Of a stretch of 64,000 nt of DNA, positions 28,982 to 39,800 are shown one piece after another; the first letter of the stretch is position 1; every line of letters starts with the position of its first letter. Where the stretch lies: contig CAJNDS010002764.1 in the NCBI GenBank assembly GCA_905221605.1, forward strand, positions 88,501 through 152,500, written 5' to 3'. The position numbers were made by a program, and so were the translations under genes. This stretch comes from Symbiodinium natans. Its lineage: Eukaryota; Sar; Dinophyceae; Suessiales; Symbiodiniaceae. The notes beneath the pieces are model-generated. The model did not search any database. It worked only from the letters and a program-made list of their open reading frames with translations, and had not been told where the DNA came from.

Positions 28982-29336
28982 AATGCTCATGTGGACGCAC
29001 TTGACCTGCGCTAGCCGCTCAAATTTTCAGGCGCTTCGACTTTGCATTTGTGGAAGCACCACTCCAAAATGGGAGCCACCGTTCGATGCGTGGTTTCGAA
29101 GCGTGTACGACGTCCACTGGCAAATTAAAGCTATCGTCGACGAAGAAATGTGGAAGCGCGCGGAAACGCTAAGCGCAGAAGAACTTCTTTTCGGACTCTG
29201 CCGTCTGAAAGGCTTCGACTCCGCTCTTCGTGCCACGCTTCAGTCCCATCGCTTGATGGATGAAACGGACTCAGAATCATCCGGCGAGATGAGCTGCGAT
29301 GACGAAGATGAAAGCATGAGTCAAGAGTCAAGATAA
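28812..29336 (+). CDS. Unknown viral protein with an acidic C-terminal tail
   Basis: The frame is open from 28,812 (174 codons), but the ATG at 28,924 is a more likely start. It opens with ATGAAAAAAGATCT, nearly identical to the first 14 bases of the preceding dioxygenase-like gene (ATGAAAAAAGACCT at 28,124), and gives a 137-residue protein starting MKKDLSLQRLQRAQ. The body is helical with a WTHLTC-...-LRLCICGS segment. The last 25 residues are acidic and serine-rich (ETDSESSGEMSCDDEDESMS). No family is recognised. It is the last gene of the island. Base composition is more AT-rich than in the capsid genes. Confidence 0.55.
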   Translation: MRTRAQLQFIRSAMWQIICEKAKKQKPLCTHPAIFKHMKKDLSLQRLQRAQNQMKDEMLMWTHLTCASRSNFQALRLCICGSTTPKWEPPFDAWFRSVYDVHWQIKAIVDEEMWKRAETLSAEELLFGLCRLKGFDSALRATLQSHRLMDETDSESSGEMSCDDEDESMSQESR

Positions 29337-29644
29337 AGCCGATTGAGCAAATGAAAAATACATCAGCACTTGACTTTCATTTGATACTGTGGCAAAACCA
29401 CCTCTTTTTTTTTTCATTCTCAACGCTCGAGATCATTCCACTTTGGTGCTAGATCTGAAGTGAGAACACGGCTAAATGCAAACCATGTGGAATATTTTTC
29501 ATTTCATAGCGCATCATCTGTTCAAATGACGGTTTTCAAAGGCATACGATCGGAAAACTCATGGCATTCTCATCGCAAACCATCGGAATTTCTCATTTTC
29601 CAGACTCGAGATGGCACGAATTGGCACACGAATGGAACGAATGA
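29337..29644. other. Right flank of the viral island, no gene seen
   Basis: AT-rich sequence with a T-run (29,405-29,415) and no recognisable ORF of interest. The viral right boundary must lie here or within the adjacent tandem repeat; no terminal inverted repeat was found by eye. Confidence 0.4.
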
Positions 29645-29818
29645 ATTGAAACAAAATTGGAACAAAATTGGAACAAAATAGAAAAAAATTGAAACAAAAT
29701 TGAAACAAAATTGAACAAAATTGAAACAAAATTGAACAAAATTGGAAAAAATTGAAATTGGAACAAAATTGGAACAAAATTGGAACAAAATTGGAACAAA
29801 ATTGGACAAATTGGTCCG
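29645..29818. repeat. AT-rich 11-bp tandem repeat (ATTGGAACAAA)
   Basis: About fifteen degenerate units of AATTGGAACAA or AATTGAAACAA. It lies 300 bp right of the last viral gene and may mark the end of the integrated element. Apparent Phe/Asn-rich minus-strand ORFs here are repeat artefacts. Confidence 0.85.
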
Positions 29819-32800
29819 GAAATGATTGACACGAATTGCAGACTGCCCATGAGCAAGAGAGAATTCACGCTGATCGGCACTACACTGATCGGCTGGCCGT
29901 CAGCGTCAGCAAGACATACCCCAGCTCAAAACTGCCATTTTGCAGCTAAGTGCTGGCAAAAAGCAAGTTTTTAGAATTAGGCGATGTAAGTCTCCCCATA
30001 TGCAATTATTGGATCCCATACGAGTGCCCTCCCTCGGCAAACACAAACATTGCCAACAACCACCAGACCACACCTTTGCATGGTACAACTTCTAAAAGAA
30101 GCCTGCACCAATGGTCAAGTGCTTAGGCCATGGATCTGCACTGCGCTGGCGTCAGATATCAGACAACTGATGTGCCCAAGGTCAACATGCGCAGTAGTAG
30201 CACACACTAGTAGAAGCAAGCGCACCGCCACATTGCATGGCCAACCTCACAAAGTTGCAATTGGACGATGCCACAGGCTTTCAGGGTTTCGGGCTTTGGC
30301 ACCTGAAAGGTGATGGCTGTATATGTGCAATGCGCCCCATTCTCTTCTTTTTACGTCCGCTGCGCAGCGTCTACATTGTTGTTTCGCATGTTGGCAGTGC
30401 TTACCATGGTTGTATTCCCATTTGTGCGTGCACACGCCGCACAGAGAATATGTGTGTGTGTGCGCGTGTGGGAGAGCTTGGGGCAGTTTCTGGCACAGGG
30501 GGCTGAGAGCTAAGAGGTGGCTTGATTGCGTTTATTATTTGGGGTTTCGGTTGGAGTGTTGAGGGTCCGCTGAAGTTTGTTGAGTTAGTCCAGCGCCTAC
30601 CTTGTGATTAGCTTCGAAAGGATAGTGAACATGCTATACAAGTGTGCCAGTCCAACGCTGGCGTCAGCAAATCCCGCAATTTCTTGCATGTTCATGGTTG
30701 GATATTTGTCCTGATAGTGATTTCGCTGCTGATGTGTATTTCTCCCATGGTGCACATGGGGCGTCCATGATGATGAGGCGATGTGTCTTCTCACCGCCTG
30801 ATGTGCGATCAGCCTGCCGCAAGTCACCCACAATCAATAAACCTCGGTTCTGTTGCCTTTAGCACCCCGCGAACGATGAATACCGCCCAACCCCTATTCG
30901 CTTCTGGTATCGAAACCGGGGTCATATGAGCTGTAGGCCCGTCCAAACCGTAGTTTTCTTCTAGTTTATTGATTCGAGATGTTCGAAGTGTATTCCCCAC
31001 GGCTTTAGTTTTGGAGTCTACGCCTATGCGTTTTCTCATTAGACTTGTCAAGCAGCCGAGTCGACCCGAAAGCCTGGCTGGGGTCGCGGGTGGCTGTAGT
31101 TGCCAAGCTGCAAGCAAGTTCCGATCCTTAGTGTGACAGGTTGATGATTCGAGCTGGTTCAAGGTTCTTTCAGCTGTTGAGGGTCGTTTACGTGAAGTTG
31201 CGTCCAGGTTTGCGACGGATTGAAAGGAACAATCGGGTTCATCGGGCTTTTGAGCATGTACGCCTCTCCCCTCCTGTTCCGTCTGCTCTGCTTGCACTTT
31301 GCGCACTTGCTCCTTCAGCGATGTTTCAGTATGCAACTCTACTTGTTTGGAGATGCATCATTGCAGTTGGAGATTGCAGGTTTAGGTGTGCGGGGGTTTA
31401 GGGCTTCAGGGCTAGCATGGTTTAGGAAACAACCTAGCCCAAACATGTCTGAACCTTCTTTTTCTGCAAAGCAGGAGGGCAGGCGCAGATCCCAAGCCCT
31501 AAGATTTAGGGCACTGACAACAAGCCACAACAGCTCGCCGCATGAAGATGAAGCATGCTGGCGTTCAAGCGGTCATCGCGACAGTTGCATAACGAGGCTT
31601 CCGCTGACTCAACTTGGAGATCACCAGAGGGGATGTTTGATCCAGACAGGCAGGAAATGAGGAAATCTGCTTTGCAGCTCGTGAAACCTGAGCCCGAAAC
31701 CCCCAAGACCCGACGACATGAACATCATGAACATAGACACCCAAGAGATCGACCTCCAACCCGTGCAGCCCCTTCAGCTCGCCGTTTGCCTGAAAGAATA
31801 CTCAATCACAAAGGTGCTGCTGAAAGCTGCGGCGAACGTCAACAACACAAACAGCAGTCCGCCGGCCTTGAACATCGCCTGCTACAACCACGACCTCAGG
31901 ATGATGCAGCTGCCGGAAAGCTGCAAATCGAAGAAGGACAGCAGAATTACCGACCGACACGGTGAGGTACCAGGCACACAGTAGCGAAAAGGGAAGGTAC
32001 AAAATGGCCCAATATCCCAGAGGGAAGGCAAGGCCAGCACGCGCGTAGTGCTTCGGCATATTCACCGGGGGTTTTGGGTGCCTCCTTGATGCAGCTTGCC
32101 ACTGGTGTCGGCACCCTCCGCCTAGATCGTCGTAGTTTTGCGCCTCAGAAGTAGGTGCGCGTTGTTCCGGGTACGATACCCCACTCGGCCGCCTCAGAAG
32201 TGGGAGATGCCCCTATGAAGCTGCCTTGCTAACTCATAGAACAGCATTTCGTCCTATTGCTAGGGTATAGTATGGGGAATATGCGCAAGGTGTTCCCTAA
32301 TTCTAAGAGTGGGCACGGGGGCTCGCTGGGCGGCCTTGACATGCGCAAAGGCAAGAATGGGGGACTTGTCGCCTTGTGTGGGTGGGAAGCTTCCCGCAAG
32401 GGAACATCCTGCATCTTCAGCCCGAGCCAGGAAAATCGGAAATGCATGCTCACCCTTTCCCTTCCAAAAACTCCCCAAACCTGAAGCAAGCCCATGCAAA
32501 TTGCGAAGCATCAGTGTTATAGAGCCGCTGCACGTTGCACTATGAATTTGACAGGAGGTTTATGAATGGTTTATGAAAAGCGACACTTGGTGAACCTTGA
32601 GTGGATGTCTTGCAGCTTTTGGCTGTAGAAGCTCACGTCCGTAACGTACACACATTCTCAGCGACGGCGATGCACGGAACTCAGACCAAGATGCACCCGA
32701 GGCAGCCGGGGCACCCGGGGCAACCTCAGCCCACGAAGGTCCAAGATGTTCGACGGATTCGTCTAAAAACCCCAAGCCCCTCAACCCCAAGAAGCCCCTG

Positions 32801-33500
32801 CTTGGGTTTGTTGGACTTCGGGTTTCCTTGTAACTTCTCAGCGCAGCGCCTCTCAGCCTTACTCCCAGTGAGGTCGCTTGCTGGCTCCAGCGTTCTGGGA
32901 GTGCCAGCCTCACGACTCGACCGTTAAGGGTCTGGGGGCCTTTGGGGGCTTTTGGAGCTAGGAGCACCTGGGAGCACAGGCCTTTGCACGCTCTAGAACT
33001 TGTCCCTTCTTGTCGTGACGTCGGTTTCAGAGGGTTTGGGGTTCACAAGACTCTGAGGGCTTTTATGCTGGTTTGAGTTGACTGGGACAGAGCCTCGACC
33101 GCTTTGAATGTCTTGCTTGTGTGAAAGCCTCAGCCAGAAACCGCGGGACCTGGCTCTCGCATGGTCCTGCGGGCATGTGTTATCTCAAGACCGAACTGGG
33201 CTCTGGTGAACCCTGCAGAAGCCCTTATCAATGCTTCGCAGAAGGCTCCGTGGCAGGGAGGCTCCGCAGTGATACGCAGTGCACTCTTGGAGATTGGAGG
33301 TATTGAGAGGGATTGCGTAGCAAGGTGTTCATGCAGTTCATTTCTGTTTTTGCGTTCTGCGTAGTGTCTGTGGCTCGGGTGTTGTTTCATTCTTGAATCT
33401 GCGGATCTTGCCTTGTGGGTCGTGGGCCTGGGATTTAGGCATTGCTCCAACATGAAAGGCGCCCATCCTTGATCAGCATGGGTGAGAAATAGCTAGCGGT
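29819..33500. other. Host sequence, no gene recognised except the ankyrin exon
   Basis: Short unconvincing ORFs on both strands. A repeated word CGCCTCAGAAGT occurs at 32,141 and 32,191. A short GT-rich patch lies at 30,450-30,470. Nothing else is recognisable. Confidence 0.45.
31718..31984 (+). CDS. Ankyrin-repeat exon (partial)
   Basis: Within this 88-codon frame, PLQLAVCLKEYSITKVLLKA (about residues 19-38) followed by AANVN fits an ankyrin repeat: 'PLHLA' turn, two short helices, then 'G-A-x-V-N'. The next ~20 residues begin a second repeat (PALNIACYNHDLRMMQL). The pattern stops abruptly after MMQL near 31,910, where an exon end or decay is likely, and the remaining residues look random. 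Ankyrin proteins mediate protein contacts in the cytosol. No partner exon was found nearby. It could be a decayed copy. Confidence 0.45.
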   Translation: MNIMNIDTQEIDLQPVQPLQLAVCLKEYSITKVLLKAAANVNNTNSSPPALNIACYNHDLRMMQLPESCKSKKDSRITDRHGEVPGTQ

Positions 33501-33531
33501 TAGAAGAGCGGTCCCATCAAGCCCAGATATC

Positions 33532-35600
33532 TCATGATGCAAGCTTGCAAGGAATTGGGCTCCAAAGCACAGCCGGGCAGGTCAAGGGCTTTCTCGAGCG
33601 GCACACCACACAGGAGCTGGCGGCCGAGGGCTGAGCAGGATTTAGGGCTTCAGATTGTGGGAGGGGTTGAAGGTTTTGGGTTCGGGGTTTTGGGCTTAGT
33701 CGTGTCCAGGTGTGAAGTAAACACCGTCCAAGGTTGAGGAGATTTGTCCTGGGGTTGTATGTACATGGTGAGCTCCACCACGAATCAGCACCTGGCAGGT
33801 GGTCCAAACAGCTAAGCACTCCCGGTTCCTCCACAGGGCGCCCGACCGGGCCCGCCACACACCGAAGCGAGAATGGTCGCGGCTGCAAGGACCGACAGCA
33901 CGCCGATCCTGGCGCCGGTACGCAGCCGCCCAAAGGACCGCGCACACGAGAACAACCCTGAAAGCTTCTTGCCGCGGCCCTGGACGCGGACCCGCAGGCA
34001 AAGCACGGGTCGTGGTCAGCGGCCGCCGTGGCGACCCCGCAATCCGCACACGCCTGCGGAGACGGCTCCGTCTCGAAGACCGTCTCTATTGCGCCACAGT
34101 CACAGACCGCAGAGTTGACGAGGCCGGAGCGCGCCTCCGCAACCACCTCGCCCGGTTGGAGTGAGTAATCGCACTCCTGGGCCGCCAGAAGCACAAAACC
34201 TTTACCCTCTCCTGTGGGCCAAAGCCCTGGGACGGCTTCGACCCCGCATTCGACCGGTAGAACGACCTCGGACAGAGATCCCTCATCAGAGTCGACTCCC
34301 GTGCGACCACGAGAACCCCAAACTTGACAACCACGCCTCGAAAGGATAGGCTCTATCCTTCCGGGTTCTGGTGTTGTCCTCGCACCTGGGCATCCTGCCC
34401 TTTAGGGTGTCGAGGACGTGGAAGTCGGGACCAGGCCTGAACCCCAGACCCATTCTTCCGGCGCAGTCTAAGGCTCTGCCGCCGAGGATCAGTCCGTGCC
34501 AATCGGACGTTCTCCTGGCGGCGATCTTGCACCGAACGAAGGTGCCCGGGCGGCAGTCGTCCGCGGTCTTGCCTTCCAGCAACGTGACCCGCAGGACAGC
34601 CGCCCCCTTGAGAGGAACAGGAGCCCCCGCAGCAATTCCATGGACGAATTCTGGGTGGACCCACTTCTCGAGGCGAACCGCCGGGAAGCCGGGATCCTCG
34701 GTGCCGATCCCCAGCTCAGCAGCCCGGTTCATCATACCGACGACGAGCTCCTCGGTGATGTGGTTCGCTCCCGCGCAACCGTCGAGCATGCGCTCCACTT
34801 TGGTCGAGGACTTGGACTAGTACTGGTAGCCCCCCGGCTCGTTGTCTGCCAGGTTCCACCAGTCCTTGGGGAGATCGTCCAAGGTGGCGAATTTGTCCCG
34901 CCCGCCCTTGCTCAACGGAACCAGATCTTCTTGTCCGCTCCCTTGCCGGCTCCCTTCGACGTAGCAGCATATACGTCTGGTCCGCGCCAGCTTTGGCCGC
35001 GGCGGCTGCTCCCTTCGCAGCGGCCTCAGCGGTGGCCTTGAGGCTCTTGATCTCCTTCTGGGTCTCAGCTAGCGCGACCGCCGAGTCCCCCTGCGAACCA
35101 GCGGTGTACACCGAGTGGGAGACAGCCCTGTGAGCAGCTTCCCTCTGCTCGTCCTCCAGGACGACCTTGTGGCACTCCTCCCAGGTCTGCGGTCCTCTCA
35201 ACCCGCCGTCCTTGGGATTCCCAAGCCACAACCTCTTGTCTTTCCTGATCTCCTTCTAAAGATACGGGAGCATCTTCCTAGATAGGAGAGATACAGCTCT
35301 CGGGGCGTCTTGTCAAGTCCGACCGCCTCCAGATCCGCGATGGAGGCTTCGAACAGAGGCTCGAACTGGTCAAGAACAAGCATCTCATGTTCGGCGAGTC
35401 GCGCGAAGAGCGGAAGGTGCGGGTAGACGGCGAGCATGCCGCCGCTCACCAAAGCGCAGGCCGTAGGCGTGGAACTCAGTCCACGCGTCCTGGACACGGA
35501 CCGCGGCGGACAAGCAACGCAGTGCTCGCCCACAAGGCCGTAGGCGCAAGAGCTGATCTACTTTCCCAGAACAGCCCCCAATTGTGAAGTCGACCAACCC
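33532..35600 (-). mobile_element. Decayed retroelement: Gag-like region, aspartic protease and downstream polyprotein
   Basis: On the minus strand several frames line up as one broken polyprotein. From about 35,533 to 35,000 lies a Gag-like, charged region (LWLGNPKDGGLRGPQTWEE, read across frames). From 34,830 to 34,290 lies a retropepsin-like domain: active-site-like MLDGCAGANHITEELV, then EKWVHPEFVHGIAAGAP, and the second-lobe element HGLILGGRALDC. From 34,330 to 33,800 the downstream polyprotein continues (VLLAAQECDYSLQPGEVV). An in-frame TAG interrupts it just before the protease (after the codons for GGYQY, near 34,817), and at least two frameshifts occur. Similar Gag-protease blocks are common in dinoflagellate retroelements. 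No reverse transcriptase, integrase or LTRs are visible. Confidence 0.55.
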
Positions 35601-35767
35601 GGTCTTGCACTAAGCAAATGCAAACACGAGTGGCCACGCTGCTTTTGACTTCGCGGAAACACCAGCTCAGAAGGTGCCCTGCAGCCAAGCGTCCGGTCGG
35701 ACCGCTCCGCAACCTCAAAGCTATAGAACGAAACTACCGGGCACAAAGCTACAAGTCTACTCGCATG

Positions 35768-35780
35768 CTTGAGCCAAAAT
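35768..35780 (-). other. Match to the 3' 13 nt of the dinoflagellate spliced leader
   Basis: The minus strand reads ATTTTGGCTCAAG, identical to the last 13 bases of the canonical dinoflagellate spliced leader as I recall it (ending GCCATTTTGGCTCAAG). It is preceded by GCCAAT, so the full leader is not intact. It lies upstream of, and in the same orientation as, the decayed retroelement at 33,532-35,600, where a relict leader would sit if a trans-spliced transcript had been reverse-transcribed. Confidence 0.45.
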
Positions 35781-35884
35781 ATTGGCATTGTTACGAATTG
35801 CAAAACTATACATGCAAAGGAAAACAACGCTTCAGCAGTGGCTACAGAGCACATGTTCCAGGTGTGCTACTACCTGCTCACAAA

Positions 35885-37090
<1,206 letters not shown>

Positions 37091-37103
37091 AGCAGTCCCA
37101 GTT

Positions 37104-37420
37104 GCAAACAATGCTCGCATCATGGGTCTCGAAGAGACGCGTAGGCTTTGAAGCAGGCTTGCGCGATTTAAAAAAGCGGGGGTCTGGTAAAGGCGGGGTG
37201 CAGCCCTCCCCCCCCCCCGCCCCCACACACGCAAACACAATGCTCGCATCATTATTGTCGAACAGACGCTTATTTTTGAAGCAAGCTTACGTGACTTAAA
37301 AAGCGGGGGGGTTGGGGGGGGCGCAGCCCCCCCCATTTGCAAACACAATCCTCGCACCATGGCTTTCGATACACGTGTATGCGTTGAAGCAAGCTTGTGC
37401 GACTTAAAAAAAGAAGCCAA
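37104..37420. repeat. Three-copy ~110-127-bp tandem repeat
   Basis: Units start at 37,104, 37,231 and 37,339 with GCAAACA(CA)ATGCTCGCA, each with GAAGCAAGCTT(A/G)(C/T)G in the middle and ACTTAAAAA near the end. G-run and C-run stretches separate them. A two-copy ~80-bp repeat around CGTGTGAGAGGGTCGTC (37,531 and 37,606) follows, then ~28-bp T-rich repeats (37,620-37,715). Confidence 0.8.
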
Positions 37421-39724
37421 GAAGCATAAAGCTAAAAGCCGAGGAGAGCCAGGAAGCCAAGAAGCCAAGAAGCCAAGAAGCCGTGAAGCCAAGAGTCAGA
37501 ACACGGGGTTTTAGCGCCTCGAAATGCGTGTCGTGTGAGAGGGTCGTCAATCGTGCTGTGAAAACGTACCAAAACTCGAGTTTTGGCGTCTCGATACGCG
37601 TTTCGTGTGAGAGGGTCGTCGATCGCGGCCTTATTTTATTTTTGATCCTTTTTTATTTTCTTTTTGATCATTTTTTATTTTCTTTTTGATCCTTTTTTAT
37701 TTTTATTTTGATCCCTATCCCTTGCAACATCGGGAGGGAGCAGGGTGTGGTGGAACTACTCCGGATCTCTGTCATGGTGTGATGGTGTCATTGTGTCATT
37801 GCCATGCCTGAAGCTTGTACTGGGTTGCTGGGAACTGCTCAGGCCCGTCACTGCGCCTTGCTGGAAGAGCGTCAGCCGGGGGCCAGAGTTGGACCTTCAG
37901 ATTCAGCAAGCACAACAAAACTCTGCCTTGGATGGAGTAGAATTCAGTGCCTTGGATGGTTGGAATTCACAGAGAACGTGATTCTGCCCGCTTGCTAGTA
38001 CAAAGAACAAAAGCTTCTCGCGTTTTGATTGCAAGCTGAAATGCTAGTGAGCTGCTCGGTCCTCAGGCGCGATCTCTCGGAGCTTCAGCGCTTGCGGCGT
38101 GAACATCACGAGGCTCTCGTTTTTGAATACATGGGTTCCTAATGCCAACCCTGCATGGTGGGATACCCGTACTGGATCAGATGCCTGATCTTGAAGCTAC
38201 CCACCCTTTACGAGGCCTGCGAGCAGACGGCACTTTTGCGAGCTGAGGCCAGATTCGCATGCTTCAATTTGAGGTACTGTCACATGAGGAAGAGTGCAGG
38301 GTAGCGTTCAAGGTTGGTTGGTTGTTGCATGCTTTTGCGTCTTAGGTTGTGCAGAATTTACGTATGCCAAGGTGTTTACAATGGCTTTGGGCTGTAGGCC
38401 CTGTAGGCCCCGCAGGCTTTTATGCTTTGCTCGCGTGTCGTTTTAAACGCGTGTTTTGCTGTGCCAATGCTCGAAGTCAATCGGAGCGACCTTGTCTACC
38501 TGCTCGTTCCGTTTGTGTTGCCTTCCCGGCATGCAAGCCCTTGCCGACACATGGCACTTGACCATGCACCGTCAAAGGCCTCGTATAGATCTTGTGGGGT
38601 TTGATCCGGCCGCAGGTCCAGCAGACCCAGAATGCTTCAGGCGAAGCCCAGCAGCGCGCCGGGCTCAAGGTTCGGGTTTGGTGGAGTTTGGAGTGTTGTT
38701 AAAGAAGTGTGACAATTTTTCAGACTGTTATTTCGACTGTCAGATGCTGGGCTTTCATGGAACTCTCAGAGGACGGAAGACGGTTTTTATGTCACCACCC
38801 AGAGAGAATCCCGGGAGTGCCCAACCTTAGAGTAGGACGGCCCAGAAATTCCAAATCTGTAGCATCTTTGACGTAAAATGATTTTTGAGCGCTTTTGAGG
38901 GGGCTTTGACTGAGGCCTCGAGAAGATGCTGGCAGAGCAGCGGGGGCACATCGCGGCTTTTGAGGCCCCCGCCCTTTCTTGTGTGTTGAGGATACGGGAT
39001 GCGGGGGGCCCTTACGCGCAGCCCCCCGACTCGATCTGCTTCCCATCACCAGTACCATTTCCGTTATCATGATCATGAACATCATCATATCATGATAGGT
39101 CACGTTCCGTTCTGTCATGGAATGTGACGTCACTTCACGATTTATTGTTTCAACATTTGTAATGCATTTCGTCGCAATGGTGGGCTTTGATTGCTTCGCC
39201 TCTGCGATCCGCAACCCCAACGGTTCCTTTGTGGCGCGACTGTCGGCAGAAATCCTGCAAGCACACTCTGAGCCAGTGTGCGTCCCGACCCGAATTCCTG
39301 CCAGTGCACATGTGCAGATCAGATCATGATAAACACAATTGTCTATATCGGTATGATTTCAACGAAATATCGTCCGTGGCCCGGCTCGTTATCAGGCGCC
39401 ACCCTAGGGAAAACCACCCTGAACAGCCTGAAGATGGAACTCATTCGCACATGCTAAAAAGTGGCACACAGAGGAGTCTGCTGGCCTGGCAGAGAAGGAG
39501 CTACAGGCGAGAGGGTTTCCATCTTGGGCAAAGGGTGGACGCCTTGGGGCCAGGACTTCATCTGGTGTTCTGGCTGTTGTCTTGATCTTTGCGCGGGAGG
39601 ATAGGGCTCAATCCGCGAACAAACCTTTCAACCTGCCAAAGGATCGCAGCATGCAGTCCACCGACATGGAGATCGCGTTCTTCTCGTGGGCACCCTTGTA
39701 TTGAGCGGCAGTGTTTGGGATGGG

Positions 39725-39800
39725 GGAGGGGGGGGGGGGGGGGGGGGAACGGGGGGGGGGGGGAAGGGGGGGGGGAGGGGGCGGGGAGGGGGGGAGCACA
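39725..39800. repeat. Poly-G tract
   Basis: About 75 bases, almost all G, with a few A and C interruptions; G-quadruplex prone and a source of spurious Gly/Pro ORFs. Confidence 0.95.

Noticed and set aside
17300-29820. Terminal inverted repeats of the virus
   Set aside because: I compared both flanks by eye and saw no convincing shared or inverted sequence; a computed self-alignment could still find one.
17300-29820. Viral DNA polymerase, integrase or maturation protease
   Set aside because: No ORF shows polymerase B, retroviral-type or tyrosine integrase, or adenain-like protease motifs.
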